Notes: a model not told the origin generated them from the sequence alone. A DNA stretch of 64,000 nt from Immundisolibacterales bacterium (GCA_026712715.1 JAPOPW010000064.1:1-64000), one strand, 5' to 3'; counted from the stretch's first letter, positions 1-9,899 are shown. Numbers and translations: made by a program.

Positions 1-406
1 ACCCAGGGGCCGTGTTCCCCGCCCGCGCGGGGATGAACCGGCATGGACCACGATTGCGGTCACCCAGGGGCCGTGTTCCCCGCCCGCGCGGGGATGAACC
101 GGATCAGATCGCCGCGCGCGACGCGGAGCTACAGTGTTCCCCGCCCGCGCGGGGATGAACCGGCCGACCGGTGGAAGCGCAATCAGGATCGACTGTGTTC
201 CCCGCCCGCGCGGGGATGAACCGATCGCCTCGCTCGCGGCTCCGGCCGAGGATATGTGTTCCCCGCCCGCGCGGGGATGAACCGGACTACGTGGAGGGGC
301 ACGCGTCCTCCTACGAGTGTTCCCCGCCCGCGCGGGGATGACCCGGCGATCCAGTTGGTGGGCGGCTTGGGCGGTGAGTGTTCCCCGCCCGCGCGGGGAT
401 GACCCG
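1..406 (+). CRISPR. CRISPR array, type I-E repeat class, trailer-side end
   Basis: Seven 29-nt repeats at 12-40, 73-101, 134-162, 195-223, 256-284, 317-345 and 378-406, separated by six spacers of exactly 32 nt; bases 1-11 are the end of a further spacer cut by the window edge. The repeat starts GTGTTCCCCG, has a GC-rich palindromic core and ends GATGAACCG, as in the E. coli-type I-E class. The last two repeats end GATGACCCG (one A to C change), the kind of decay seen at the trailer end, so the leader and any cas genes should lie to the left, outside the window. The 11 bases before the first repeat equal the last 11 of the next spacer (62-72), which suggests a duplicated spacer. No cas gene is present here. 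Confidence 0.97.
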
Positions 407-472
407 AGCGGCGGGCCGGTTGTGGTCTGCACAGGGTTGGTAAGATCGGGGGAGTCCATTCGGAGCGCACCC

Positions 473-712
473 ATGTCCGAGCCCGTCATCGCCCAGCGTT
501 CGCCCTACGGTCTCGAGCTCGCTCCCGGCAGCTACTTCTGGTGCCGGTGCGGGAAGTCCGCCCGCCAGCCGTTCTGCGACGGTTCCCACCAGGGGTCGGA
601 ATTCGTTCCCGAGCGGTTCGATCTCGAGGAAGCGCGGAAGGTGTTCCTCTGCGGGTGCAAGCGGACCGGCGGCGCCCCGTTCTGCGACGGAACCCACAAC
701 CGGCTCGACTGA
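473..712 (+). CDS. CDGSH iron-sulfur domain protein
   Basis: A 79-residue protein made of two short CDGSH-type zinc-finger-like repeats. Each carries the C-x-C...C-D-G-(S/T)-H pattern that binds a 2Fe-2S cluster with three Cys and one His: C24, C26, C35, H39 and C60, C62, C71, H75. Bacterial members are small cytosolic redox or iron-sulfur proteins of poorly defined role. The reading frame extends upstream into the CRISPR array, but the ATG at 473, just before the first conserved segment, is the natural start. It begins 66 bp after the last CRISPR repeat and ends 63 bp before hrpA on the same strand, so it may be co-transcribed with hrpA. I see no functional link to the array. Confidence 0.88.
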   Translation: MSEPVIAQRSPYGLELAPGSYFWCRCGKSARQPFCDGSHQGSEFVPERFDLEEARKVFLCGCKRTGGAPFCDGTHNRLD

Positions 713-775
713 GCTCCGCGCGGCCGTTCCCCGCGACGACCGGGGGAGCGAGTCGCCGATCCAACGGCGCCGAAG

Positions 776-3700
776 ATGACGGAAGGCGCGACCGTCCCCG
801 ACGAGCGATCCGATCTCGAGCTGGCGATCGAGGAGGCCATGATCCGCGATCGGCGCCGTTTGCGCGCGCGCCTGCGGCGATTCGGGCGGACCGACGGGCG
901 CGACCGGTGCCGGCTCGTGGCGGCCATCGACCGGTCGAGGGCGGCCCGGGCGGGGCGCGCTGCCCGGCTCCCGTCCCCGGAGTTTTCCCCCGAGCTGCCC
1001 ATCACCGCGGAACGCCGCGCGATCGCGGCGGCCGTCGAGCAACATCCGGTAGTGGTGGTGTGCGGCGAGACCGGATCCGGAAAGACGACCCAGCTCCCCA
1101 AGATCTGCCTCGCCGCAGGGCGGGGGACGGCCGGCTGGATCGGCCACACCCAACCGCGCCGGATTGCGGCCCGGAGCGTCGCCTCGCGCATCGCCCGCGA
1201 GCTCGGCGGACGGGTCGGCGGCGCGGTCGGGTGCAAGGTCCGATTCCACGAGGAGATCGGCCCGGAGACGTACGTCAAGGTCATGACGGACGGGATCCTC
1301 GTGGCCGAGATCGCGCGAGACCGTCGATTCGAGGCGTACGACACCCTCATCATCGACGAGGCGCACGAGCGCTCGCTAAACATCGATCTCCTGTTCGGGC
1401 ACGTCAAGGGGCTGCTCTCGAAACGTCCCGACCTTCGCGTCATCGTCAGCTCGGCGACACTCGACACGAGACGCATCTCCGAATTCTTCGATGACGCTCC
1501 GGTCATCGACGTTTCGGGCCGGTCGTACCCGGTCGAGGTGCGCCATGCCGAGGAGGAATCCGCTCCCGAGGATCCGGTCGCGGCCGTGCCGAAGGCGGTG
1601 CGGGCGCTCGCGCGCGAAGGCCCCGGCGACATCCTCGTCTTCCTTCCGGGCGAGCGCGACATCCGCGAGGCGGCCCGCGCCCTGCGGGCGGACCGCGCCT
1701 TCGAGGTGCTGCCCCTCTACGCGCGCCTCAACCACGCCCAGCAGGAACGGGTTTTTCGCCCCGGCGAGCGGCGCCGGGTGGTGCTCGCGACGAACGTGGC
1801 GGAGACCTCGATCACCGTGCCCGGCATCCGGTTCGTGGTTGATACCGGCCTCGCCCGCATCAGCCGCTACAGCTACCGCACCAAGGTCCAGCGACTTCCC
1901 GTCGAGCCGGTGTCGCGCGCGTCCGCCGAGCAGCGCCGGGGCCGGTGCGGGCGGGTCGGGCCCGGCGTGTGCGTGCGACTCTTCTCGCAGGAGGACCACG
2001 AGAGCCGGGCGCGCTTCACCGCCCCCGAAATCCGGCGCACGAACCTTGCTTCCGTCATCCTGCGGATGGCGGCGAGCGGGCTCGGTCGGGTCGACGAGTT
2101 CGCCTTCATCGAGCCGCCCGACCGCCGCTTCGTGACCGACGGCTATCGCCTGCTCCGCGAGCTCGGGGCGTTCGACCCCGACGACCGTGTCACCGGCATC
2201 GGACGGCGGCTCGCCCGCCTGCCCGTGGACCCGCGCCTCGGGCGGATGATCCTGGCCGCGCAGGAGCTCGGCTGCGTCGCCGAGGCCCTGGTGATCGCGG
2301 CGGCCCTGAGCGCCGGCGACCCCCGCGAGTCGCCGCCGGCCGGGGAGGGGCGGACCCTCGCGAACGCCGCTCATCGGCGATTCAACGATCCGCGCTCGGA
2401 TTTCATGGGGCTGCTGAATCTCTGGGAATTCCTGAACGGCGAGAGCCGGCGCCTGCGCTCCGGCGCCTGGCGCCGGCGTTGCCGCGAGCTCTTTCTCTCC
2501 GCGCGCCGCACCCGCGAGTGGATGGACGTGCACCGGCAGCTCCTCGTCGCGGCACGCGAGATCGGCATTCGTCCCGCCAACCGGCGCGCGACCTACGCCG
2601 AGATCCATCGCGCCGTGCTCACCGGCAACCTCTCGCACGTGGGCGTGCGGGCCCAGGGCCGCGAGTACCGCGGACTTCGGGACCGGACGTTCGTCCTGTC
2701 GCGCGGCTCCGCGGTCAAGCCGGCCGGGGTGCACTGGGTCGTGGCTGCCGACCTCGTGGAGACGTCGGCGATCTATGCGCACGTCGCGGCCCGGATCCGG
2801 CCCCAATGGATCGAACGGACCGCGCGCGACCTCGTGACTCGCGAGTATTTCGAACCGCAGTTCGACCCCGTGCGGGGCGAGGTCATGGCGCTCGAGCGAG
2901 TTGTCCTCCACGGTCTCACCGTCGTCCCCCGGCGCCGGGTCCGCTTCGCGCCGGTGGACCCGGTCGCGGCGCGCTCGATATTCGTCGCGGAAGGGCTCGC
3001 GGCCGGCCGGCTCGTCACCGGCGCGCCGTTCGAGCGGCATAACCGGGAGATGCTCGAACGGGTCCGGGAGCTCGAACGCCGGGCCCGGCGGCAGGACGTC
3101 CTGGCCGGCGACGAGGCCCGGGCCAGCTTCTTCGAGGCGCGCGTTCCCGGGGACGTCGCGAGCGAGCGCGGCTTTCGCCGCTGGCACGACTCGCGGTCCG
3201 ATCCCGAGCACCTGTTCTTCACGTTCGCCGACCTGGTCCGGCCGGGGGTGCAGCTTCCTTCCCGGGAAAACTTCCCGGACGAGATCGAAGTGTCCGGCAT
3301 TCCCGTCGAGCTCGCGTACCGCTTCGCTCCGGGCGAGCCGGACGACGGAATCACGGCCCGGGTCCCCGCGACCGTGCTCGGGCTCCTCGATCCTTCTTCC
3401 TTCGAGTGGCTCGTGCCCGGTCACGTGGAGGAAAAGGCGGTCGCGCTCCTTCGTACCCTGCCGCGTCCGGTGCGGCGGCGGATTGCTCCGGTTCGCGACA
3501 CCGCCCGGCGCTGTCTCGCCCGCCCCGGCGCGACCCCGGCGGCCGGCCTTGCCGCGTCCCTCGCGGCCGCCCTCCGGGAAGTCACCGGAGTCGAGGTGGG
3601 GCCCGGCGACTTCCGTCCCGGCGAGCTCCCCCGCCACCTGCATATGCGCTTCGTGGTCGCCGGCGCCGAGGGCGAGGTGCTCGGGAGCGGCCGCGAACTC

Positions 3701-4816
3701 GAGTCGCTCCGGGCACGGTTCCAGGGGACCGCCGACCGCAGCTTCGCGCGGGCCGCGGCGCAGGCGTACGAACGAGAAGGGCTCACGAGCTGGTGTTTCG
3801 ACGACCTCCCCGAACACGTCGACACATCGCACGACGGGATCCGGTTCCGGGGCTATCCCGCGCTCGAGGACCGCGGGCGAAGCGTCGCCCTTCGCCTGGT
3901 CGACAGCCCCCTTCGGGCGTCCGCGGTCCACCCCTCCGGACTCCTTCGCCTCGCCATGCTGCGCCTCGGGCGGGAGCTGCGCGCCGTGCGCAGGTCGCTC
4001 GGCCGGACCGAACGGCTGGCGCTTCGCTATCTGACGGTGTCCTCGGGTCCGTGGGCCGACACCGGCGCCGGTGCGCCGGCGGGAGCGGGAGCCGGCGCGG
4101 AGAGCGGAGCGGGGCGGTCGCCCGGCGCCCTTGTCGACGAGCTGCTCGTGCGGGCGGTGCTCGAGTGCTGTCTCACGGACGCATCCGACGTTCGCACCCG
4201 AAGCGAGTTCGAACGGCGCATCGCGGCGGGGGCGCCGCGCCTCGCGCCGGTCGCCCTTGCCGCCCGCGACCTCACGGACCGGGTCCTGTCCGCGCGGGAG
4301 GAGGTGCGCGCGGCCCGGGCCGGTCTCGAGTCGCGGTCGTACCCGGAGTCGCTCGCCGACTTCGACGATCAGCTCGCCTTTCTCGTCTACCGCGGGTTCA
4401 TCGCCGAGACGCCGCTGCGGTGGCTGGAGGAGGTCCCCCGCCATCTCGAGGCGGCGCGGCGGCGGATCGGGAAGCTCGCCCGCAATCCCGCCCGGGACCT
4501 CGAGTCGACGCGCGTCGTCAAGTCCCTCTGGCTGCCGATGCGCGCGGCGATCCTGGATGCCCGGAGCGCCGGCCGTGGCGTCGATCCGGATCTCGAGCGG
4601 TGCCGCTGGATGCTGGAGGAGCTTCGCGTTTCCCTCTTCGTGCAGGAGATGGGGACCCGCCACCCCGTGTCCGTCAAGCGGGTCGCTCGCGCGTGGGAAG
4701 CACGCCTCACCGCGCCCCCGCCACCCTTCCCCGGTCCAACCGGACCGCAACCCCTTCGAGCCCCGGCTTCGGACACGGATAGCGGCTCATCACCAGGGGA
4801 TCGTGCCCCGGGATGA
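776..4816 (+). CDS. hrpA: ATP-dependent RNA helicase HrpA
   Basis: A DEAH-box RNA helicase of 1346 residues, close to the roughly 1300 of E. coli HrpA. Visible motifs are Walker A GETGSGKT at 97-104, DEAH at 194-197, SAT at about 226-228 and the motif VI string QRRGRCGR at about 386. These are followed by the helicase-associated region and the long HrpA-specific C-terminal half. The family acts on structured RNA and collided ribosomes in the cytosol. An Ala/Gly-rich low-complexity insert lies around residues 1093-1115. The last 110 bp overlap the convergent hydrolase gene on the minus strand, so the extreme C-terminus (Pro/Ser rich) may not be conserved. Start is the ATG following CGAAG; RBS is weak. 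Confidence 0.96.
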   Translation: MTEGATVPDERSDLELAIEEAMIRDRRRLRARLRRFGRTDGRDRCRLVAAIDRSRAARAGRAARLPSPEFSPELPITAERRAIAAAVEQHPVVVVCGETGSGKTTQLPKICLAAGRGTAGWIGHTQPRRIAARSVASRIARELGGRVGGAVGCKVRFHEEIGPETYVKVMTDGILVAEIARDRRFEAYDTLIIDEAHERSLNIDLLFGHVKGLLSKRPDLRVIVSSATLDTRRISEFFDDAPVIDVSGRSYPVEVRHAEEESAPEDPVAAVPKAVRALAREGPGDILVFLPGERDIREAARALRADRAFEVLPLYARLNHAQQERVFRPGERRRVVLATNVAETSITVPGIRFVVDTGLARISRYSYRTKVQRLPVEPVSRASAEQRRGRCGRVGPGVCVRLFSQEDHESRARFTAPEIRRTNLASVILRMAASGLGRVDEFAFIEPPDRRFVTDGYRLLRELGAFDPDDRVTGIGRRLARLPVDPRLGRMILAAQELGCVAEALVIAAALSAGDPRESPPAGEGRTLANAAHRRFNDPRSDFMGLLNLWEFLNGESRRLRSGAWRRRCRELFLSARRTREWMDVHRQLLVAAREIGIRPANRRATYAEIHRAVLTGNLSHVGVRAQGREYRGLRDRTFVLSRGSAVKPAGVHWVVAADLVETSAIYAHVAARIRPQWIERTARDLVTREYFEPQFDPVRGEVMALERVVLHGLTVVPRRRVRFAPVDPVAARSIFVAEGLAAGRLVTGAPFERHNREMLERVRELERRARRQDVLAGDEARASFFEARVPGDVASERGFRRWHDSRSDPEHLFFTFADLVRPGVQLPSRENFPDEIEVSGIPVELAYRFAPGEPDDGITARVPATVLGLLDPSSFEWLVPGHVEEKAVALLRTLPRPVRRRIAPVRDTARRCLARPGATPAAGLAASLAAALREVTGVEVGPGDFRPGELPRHLHMRFVVAGAEGEVLGSGRELESLRARFQGTADRSFARAAAQAYEREGLTSWCFDDLPEHVDTSHDGIRFRGYPALEDRGRSVALRLVDSPLRASAVHPSGLLRLAMLRLGRELRAVRRSLGRTERLALRYLTVSSGPWADTGAGAPAGAGAGAESGAGRSPGALVDELLVRAVLECCLTDASDVRTRSEFERRIAAGAPRLAPVALAARDLTDRVLSAREEVRAARAGLESRSYPESLADFDDQLAFLVYRGFIAETPLRWLEEVPRHLEAARRRIGKLARNPARDLESTRVVKSLWLPMRAAILDARSAGRGVDPDLERCRWMLEELRVSLFVQEMGTRHPVSVKRVARAWEARLTAPPPPFPGPTGPQPLRAPASDTDSGSSPGDRAPG

Positions 4817-5507
4817 CGTGCTCGGGCGTCTCGGCGAGGCCCCGGAGCCGGTCGAACCCGTCCACCATCTCCTGCACGTTGAACACGATGGGGAAGGGCC
4901 GCACATCCTCCATGTTCGCGTAGAGATGGGCGGCGTCCGAGGCGAGCACGAGCCACCCGCTCTCCGTCCAGACCCGCATCGCCTGGATCCCCATCGTGTG
5001 CCCGCCGATGCGATGGAGCGAGATTCCCGGCGCGATTTCCTCGTCTCCCCGGTGGAAAGCGACCCTCTTCGCGAAGACCGCCCGGACCATCTCCACCACG
5101 TGCTCGGTCGAGAAGGGCAGGGCGAAGAACTCGTGCGCCATGTACCGTCCGGTGCAGTAGGCCATCTCGTCGTCCTGGAGGTGGAAGCGGGCGTTCGGGA
5201 AGGCGCCGAGGCTGCCGGCGTGGTCGTAATGCATGTGGGTGATGACGACCTCCTCGACCCGGGCCGCCTCCACTCCCATCATGGCCAGTCCTTCGGCCGG
5301 TTCGCGGATGATGTTCCGCTGCCGCCGGGCCGCCTCTTTGCGCGTGAACCCGGTGTCGACGACGATGGTGCGGCTCGCGTTCGTGACCAGCCAGACGTAG
5401 TAGTCGAGGTTGCTGGCCGTCTCGTGGGCGTCCCCGCCGATGAAGTTCTGGGCGGCGGTGCGCTGGTGGCTCCCGTAGCGGATGGCGTATACGGCGTAGG
5501 GTTCCAT
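4707..5507 (-). CDS. MBL-fold metallo-hydrolase, N-acyl homoserine lactonase-like
   Basis: A 266-residue metallo-beta-lactamase-fold hydrolase. The metal motif HMHYDHAG lies near residue 90, with later ligands in IGGHTMG and ASDA and a final His in VIPGHDP, the layout of the AttM/AiiA lactonase group. Relatives open lactone rings, including acyl-homoserine lactones, but substrates vary and none can be read from sequence. The gene converges on hrpA and its 3' end overlaps hrpA by 110 bp; both stops are intact. Upstream, 187 bp separate it from the acyl-CoA ligase gene on the same strand. Quorum quenching is only one possibility. Confidence 0.85.
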   Translation of the reverse strand: MEPYAVYAIRYGSHQRTAAQNFIGGDAHETASNLDYYVWLVTNASRTIVVDTGFTRKEAARRQRNIIREPAEGLAMMGVEAARVEEVVITHMHYDHAGSLGAFPNARFHLQDDEMAYCTGRYMAHEFFALPFSTEHVVEMVRAVFAKRVAFHRGDEEIAPGISLHRIGGHTMGIQAMRVWTESGWLVLASDAAHLYANMEDVRPFPIVFNVQEMVDGFDRLRGLAETPEHVIPGHDPLVMSRYPCPKPGLEGVAVRLDRGRVAGAR

Positions 5508-5694
5508 GGTGTCTCCCGATGTCGACTGGGGCCGGGCGCTGCGCCCGGGTGCAACGGCGGTCGAATGACTTCAGGCGAGCCGGCGGCTCGCGCCCCGGGA
5601 CCTCCGGCGCCGGGCCGTGGAGGAATCGCCCGCGCGACCGGCGGGCGGAGGAAGGCGGGTCGCGGTCGCGCCGGGCGCACGATCCCGGCGCGGC

Positions 5695-7362
5695 TCAGGC
5701 CGACCTTGCCGAAGGCGCGTCCCGGCGCAGGTCCGGAAGCCGATAGCCCTCCGCCTCGAGCTCCGCGCGCACCGCCTTCTTGTCGATCTTTCCGGTCGAG
5801 GTGAGCGGCAGGGCCTCGCGGAAGAGCACTTCGTCGGGGAGCTGCCACCTCGCGAACCGTTCCGCGCAATGCGCGATCACCCGGTCCCCGGTCAGCTCCG
5901 CCCCGGGGGCGGAGACCACGAGGGCGACCGGGCGCTCGTCCCACTTCGGATGCGGCTGCGCGACCACCGCGGCCAGCGCGGCGCCCTCGAGTCCGACGAT
6001 GTGGTTCTCGATGTCGACGGACGAGATCCACTCGCCCCCCGACTTCACGAGATCCTTGGACCGGTCGGCGACGATGAGGTACTTCTCGGGGTCGATGGAG
6101 GCGATGTCTCCGGTCACGAGCCACCCGTCCCGGAACTTCTCCGGCTGTGGGTCGTGGTAGTACTCGGAACAGACCCACGGCCCCCGGACGAGCAGCTCCC
6201 CGAGCGCCTTGCCGTCGTGGGGCACCGGCCGGAACTCCTCGTCCACGATCTTCATCTCGAGCCCCGGGCTGAGAAGACCCGCCTTCGCCACGTTCGCGAA
6301 GCGGGCGTCCTCGTCGAGCGCGAGCTGCGAACGCTTCGCGATCCGGCGCGAAACCGTCCCGAGCGGGTTCATCTCGGTCATGCCCCAGCCCTGGATCATC
6401 TCCACCCGGTGGGTGTCCCAGTACCACCGAATGAGGGAGATGGGCGGGGCGGAGCCTCCGCAGACGAGCCGATCGAGAGCCGAGAGGTCGTGGCGGTCGG
6501 GACTCGCCTCGAGAAGAGCCCGCACCCCCTGCCAGATGGTGGGGACGCCGGCCGATATGGTGACCCTCTCGGAAGCGATGAGATCGAGCAGCGGCTCGGA
6601 AGCCATGAACCGGTGGGGCATGACCTGCTTCGCGCCGAGCATGGTCGCGGCGAAGGGAAGGCCCCAGCCCATCGCGTGGAACATCGGCACCACCCCGCAC
6701 GCGCAGTCGGCGGCGCTGAGGTTCAGGGTGTCGGTCATCGCCTCGGCCATCGTGTGCAGGTAGGTCGAGCGATGGGTGTACATCACGCCCTTCGGGTTTC
6801 CGGTCGTGCCGCTCGTGTAGCACAGGCCAAGCGGCGCGTTCTCGTCGAACTCCGGCCACTCGATCCCGTCGCCGAACCCGGAGATGAACTCCTCGTAGTC
6901 GACCGCGTCCGGGAGGGAGGTCTCCCAGGGCTCCGCGTCCGGGTCGCCGCATACCACGTAGCGCTCGACCCTCGGTATGGCCGGTACGAGCCGTTCGAGG
7001 ATGGGGAGCAGATCCGCGTCGACGAAGATGATGCGGTCTTCGGCGTGGTTGACGATGTACTCGAGATCGCCCGCCCCGAGCCGGATGTTGAGGGTGTGCA
7101 GGACCGCGCCGATGGACGGGACCGCGTGGTAGAGCTCGAGGTGGCGCCACCCGTTCCACATGAAGGTCGCGACCCGGTCCCCGAACTCGATTCCGTGGTC
7201 GATGAGTCCGTTCGCGAGCTGCGCCGCGCGCCGGCGCGTATCGGCGTAGGTCTGACGGTGCGTGCCGCCGGCGGTGCGGGTGACCACCTCCTCGTCCGGC
7301 GCGATCCAGGCGCCGCGATCGAGCAGTTTCGACATCAGAAGGGGGGTTCGCTGCATCGTCAT
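5695..7362 (-). CDS. AMP-dependent fatty acyl-CoA ligase, AlkK-like
   Basis: A 555-residue ANL-superfamily adenylate-forming enzyme. It shows the P-loop [12 protein letters not shown], the GWGMTEMNP motif (A5), the TGDIASID Asp motif, the hinge region [15 protein letters not shown] and the catalytic Lys in STGKIDKK near the C-terminus. The GWGMTEMNP and SGGEWISS signatures resemble the medium-chain acyl-CoA ligase (AlkK) branch. It activates a carboxylic acid to acyl-AMP, then acyl-CoA, in the cytosol. It is divergent from a second acyl-CoA ligase gene that starts 226 bp away, and 187 bp upstream of the MBL hydrolase gene on the same strand. Substrate chain length cannot be deduced. Confidence 0.92.
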   Translation of the reverse strand: MTMQRTPLLMSKLLDRGAWIAPDEEVVTRTAGGTHRQTYADTRRRAAQLANGLIDHGIEFGDRVATFMWNGWRHLELYHAVPSIGAVLHTLNIRLGAGDLEYIVNHAEDRIIFVDADLLPILERLVPAIPRVERYVVCGDPDAEPWETSLPDAVDYEEFISGFGDGIEWPEFDENAPLGLCYTSGTTGNPKGVMYTHRSTYLHTMAEAMTDTLNLSAADCACGVVPMFHAMGWGLPFAATMLGAKQVMPHRFMASEPLLDLIASERVTISAGVPTIWQGVRALLEASPDRHDLSALDRLVCGGSAPPISLIRWYWDTHRVEMIQGWGMTEMNPLGTVSRRIAKRSQLALDEDARFANVAKAGLLSPGLEMKIVDEEFRPVPHDGKALGELLVRGPWVCSEYYHDPQPEKFRDGWLVTGDIASIDPEKYLIVADRSKDLVKSGGEWISSVDIENHIVGLEGAALAAVVAQPHPKWDERPVALVVSAPGAELTGDRVIAHCAERFARWQLPDEVLFREALPLTSTGKIDKKAVRAELEAEGYRLPDLRRDAPSARSA

Positions 7363-7403
7363 GTCGTCGTTCGTCCGTCCGTCCGGGATCTCGGGTCCCC
7401 GAC

Positions 7404-7433
7404 AGTGTATTCACGGCTGCATCCGCTCGCCAA
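7404..7433 (-). promoter_or_regulatory. candidate sigma-70 promoter for the AlkK-like ligase
   Basis: On the minus strand TTGGCG (7433-7428) and TACACT (7409-7404) are 18 bp apart, a fair match to -35 and -10 boxes. Predicted transcription would begin about 35 nt before the ATG at 7362. It lies in the 226-bp region shared with the divergent acyl-CoA ligase gene, so a regulator bound here could act on both. Confidence 0.4.
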
Positions 7434-7588
7434 GCGCAGCCGGCCCGGCGAAAGCGCCTTGCGCGTGCCGCGTTTCGGTCCGGTTCGCGGCGGGGTCTTC
7501 AGGTGCCTTGCTCGGCGAAGGTTGCCGGCGGCGGCGCGGTTGGTGCCTAATTGGGGAAAGGGCGCCGCAGGCGCGGAGGGAGGAAGCT

Positions 7589-9247
7589 ATGGACAGGATC
7601 TGGCTCGAGAGCTATCCCGAAGGAGTGGCGGCGGAAGCGGATATCGACGCCTACGATTCGATCGTGGCCCTGTTCGAGGAGAGCGTGGACCGCTTCGGCG
7701 ATCGGGCCGCCTATTCGAACTTCGGGGTCACCATCACGTACCGCGAGCTGGACGAGCGGTCGCGCGCGCTCGCCGCCTGGCTTCAAGGACTCGGTCTCGA
7801 CCCCGGCGACCGCGTCTCCGTCATGATGCCGAACCTGCTGTCGAATCCCGTCGCCATCTTCGGGGTGTTGCTCGCGGGCCTCACGGTGGTCAACACCAAC
7901 CCTCTTTACACCGCCCGCGAGCTCGAGCACCAGCTCAACGACTCGGGGGCGCGGGCCATCGTGATCGTCGAGAACTTCGCGAGCACTCTCGCCCAGGTCA
8001 TCGGCCGGACACGGATCGAGCACGTGGTCCTCGTGCGGATGGGGGACGGCCTCGGGTTCCCGAAGTCGGCCCTCGTCAACTTCGTGGTGCGCCGGGTGAA
8101 GAAGCTGGTGCCCCCGTTCGAGCTGCCCGGGGCCGTGCCGTTTCCTCGGGCGCTCGAGGAGGGGCGGGGGAAGACCCTGCGGCCGGCCGCGACGGGGCGC
8201 GACGACATCGCGTTCCTGCAGTACACGGGCGGCACCACCGGGGTCGCGAAGGGCGCGAGCCTGAGCCACGGCAACGTCGTCTCGAACCTTCAGCAGACCT
8301 CCTCCTGGATCGGCCGGCAGTTCGAGCCGGGCGAGGAGGTGTTCGTGACCGCGCTGCCGCTCTATCACATCTTCTCCCTCGTCGCGAATTGCCTCACGGG
8401 CATGAAGTACGGCGCGCTCAACGTGCTCATCACGAATCCGCGCGACATGCCGGACTTCGTCAAGACGATCGCGAAGCTCCGCTTCTCGGTGATCACCGGC
8501 GTCAACACCCTGTACAACGGGCTTCTCAACACTCCGGGCTTCGACGCGGTCGACTTCTCGCAGCTCAAGCTCGCGGTCGGCGGCGGCATGGCCATGCAGC
8601 GCGCGGTCGCGGAGCGGTGGCGAGCGGTGACCGGGGTGCCCGTCGTCGAAGCCTATGGGCTCACCGAGACCTCGCCCGCCGCGGTCGCGAACCGTCTCGA
8701 CGAGGCGGAGTTCACCGGTTCGATCGGATTGCCCCTTCCCTCGACCGAGATCTCCATCCGCGACGACGACGGGAACGAGGTGGGGTTCGACACGCCCGGA
8801 GAGCTCTGCGTGCGCGGCCCGCAGGTCATGCAGGGTTACTGGGGCCGTCCGGACGCGACCGCCGAGGTCATCTCCGACGACGGATGGCTGCGAACCGGGG
8901 ACATGGCGACCATCGACGAGAAGGGCTACCTTCGCATCGTCGATCGCAAGAAGGACATGATCATCGTCTCGGGCTTCAACGTGTATCCGAACGAGATCGA
9001 GGACGTGGTCGCGCTGCACCCCGGAGTGCTCGAAGTGGGCGCGGTCGGTGTTCCGGACGATCATTCGGGCGAGGTGCCGAAGATCGTGGTCGTGAAGAAG
9101 GACCCGGCGCTGACGAGCGAGGCGCTCATCGAGCACTGCCGCAAGGAGCTTACCGGGTACAAGATCCCGCGCCACGTCGAGTTTCGCGACGAGCTGCCGA
9201 AGACCAACGTGGGCAAGGTGCTGCGGCGCGAGCTGCGCGAGGGGTAG
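7589..9247 (+). CDS. fadD: long-chain fatty acid-CoA ligase FadD-like
   Basis: A 552-residue acyl-CoA synthetase, close to E. coli FadD (561). It carries the P-loop [12 protein letters not shown], the YGLTETSP motif, TGDMATID, the linker [21 protein letters not shown] and the Lys of TNVGKVLRR at the C-terminus. It converts free fatty acids to acyl-CoA at the inner face of the membrane for beta-oxidation or lipid synthesis. The frame is open further upstream, but the ATG at 7589 is preceded by a strong Shine-Dalgarno stretch GGAGGGAGGA and matches the family start. It is divergent from the AlkK-like ligase gene. The symbol is by family resemblance. Confidence 0.93.
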   Translation: MDRIWLESYPEGVAAEADIDAYDSIVALFEESVDRFGDRAAYSNFGVTITYRELDERSRALAAWLQGLGLDPGDRVSVMMPNLLSNPVAIFGVLLAGLTVVNTNPLYTARELEHQLNDSGARAIVIVENFASTLAQVIGRTRIEHVVLVRMGDGLGFPKSALVNFVVRRVKKLVPPFELPGAVPFPRALEEGRGKTLRPAATGRDDIAFLQYTGGTTGVAKGASLSHGNVVSNLQQTSSWIGRQFEPGEEVFVTALPLYHIFSLVANCLTGMKYGALNVLITNPRDMPDFVKTIAKLRFSVITGVNTLYNGLLNTPGFDAVDFSQLKLAVGGGMAMQRAVAERWRAVTGVPVVEAYGLTETSPAAVANRLDEAEFTGSIGLPLPSTEISIRDDDGNEVGFDTPGELCVRGPQVMQGYWGRPDATAEVISDDGWLRTGDMATIDEKGYLRIVDRKKDMIIVSGFNVYPNEIEDVVALHPGVLEVGAVGVPDDHSGEVPKIVVVKKDPALTSEALIEHCRKELTGYKIPRHVEFRDELPKTNVGKVLRRELREG

Positions 9248-9395
9248 CCTGCGCGCCGGGAATCGGGCGGGCGGGCGGCGTCGGCCCGGAACGCGGACAC
9301 CGCCGGACGGGCGCGGTGCCCGTCGAGGCGGCGCACCGCGGGTCGGCCGATGCCGTCGATTCGCGAACGAGGAGCAAAGGGGAGGAGCACACCAG

Positions 9396-9899
9396 ATGGC
9401 ATATACCCTGGAACGGTTCGCGGCCGACTGCCGGCACGCGCTGGAAAAGGACCCGGGACCGGCCGGTCGCGAGGAGGTGCGCCGGCACGTGTCGCGCGCA
9501 TGTCTGGACGCGGACTTCGTGGCGACGCACCTCGGTCCGGACAACGACTCCCCGCGCAAGGTCCTCCACGAGGACGAGCGGTTCGGGTTCTGCATCCTCG
9601 CCCACGTCCATCACGGAGCGAGCGAGAGCACGCCGCACGATCATGGGCCGAGCTGGGCGATCTACGGACAGGCGGTGGGGGTGACCGAGATGACCGAATG
9701 GCGGGTCGTGTCTCCGCCGGCGGACGGCGAGCGGGGCAAGGTCGAGCCGACTCGCGTCCATGCCATGCAGCCGGGCGATGCCGAGATCTACCAGGAAGGG
9801 GAATTGCATTCGCCGCGCCGCGAGGGGGAGACGCGCCTCATCCGGATCGAGGGGCGGAACCTCGACGGGGTGCCCCGAAGCTACTTCGACAAGGCCTGA
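9396..9899 (+). CDS. cupin-fold metal-dependent protein, cysteine dioxygenase-like
   Basis: A 167-residue protein with a single cupin-type beta-barrel. The segment HVHHGASESTPHDHG near residues 70-85 supplies the His cluster expected for a metal site, and a later ELHSPRREG segment supplies another. It resembles the predicted metal-dependent double-stranded beta-helix group related to cysteine dioxygenase. Substrate is unknown. It is 148 bp downstream of the fadD-like gene on the same strand and has an AGGAG-type RBS (GGGGAGGAGCAC) before the ATG. A thiol or small-acid dioxygenase role is a family inference only. Confidence 0.75.
   Translation: MAYTLERFAADCRHALEKDPGPAGREEVRRHVSRACLDADFVATHLGPDNDSPRKVLHEDERFGFCILAHVHHGASESTPHDHGPSWAIYGQAVGVTEMTEWRVVSPPADGERGKVEPTRVHAMQPGDAEIYQEGELHSPRREGETRLIRIEGRNLDGVPRSYFDKA

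Noticed and set aside
1-406. Self-targeting spacers or cas genes within the window
   Set aside because: I found no cas-like protein and no obvious spacer match elsewhere by eye; a full search of spacers against the genome would be needed.
1376-4750. Very long open frame on the minus strand opposite hrpA (over 1100 codons)
   Set aside because: It is a mirror of hrpA caused by high GC: Pro/Arg/Gly-rich, no recognisable domain, and hrpA has clear helicase motifs.
5617-9684. Plus-strand open frame of over 1300 codons across the two acyl-CoA ligase genes
   Set aside because: Composition is low-complexity and it runs antisense to one ligase and out of frame with the other; both ligases have full motif sets.
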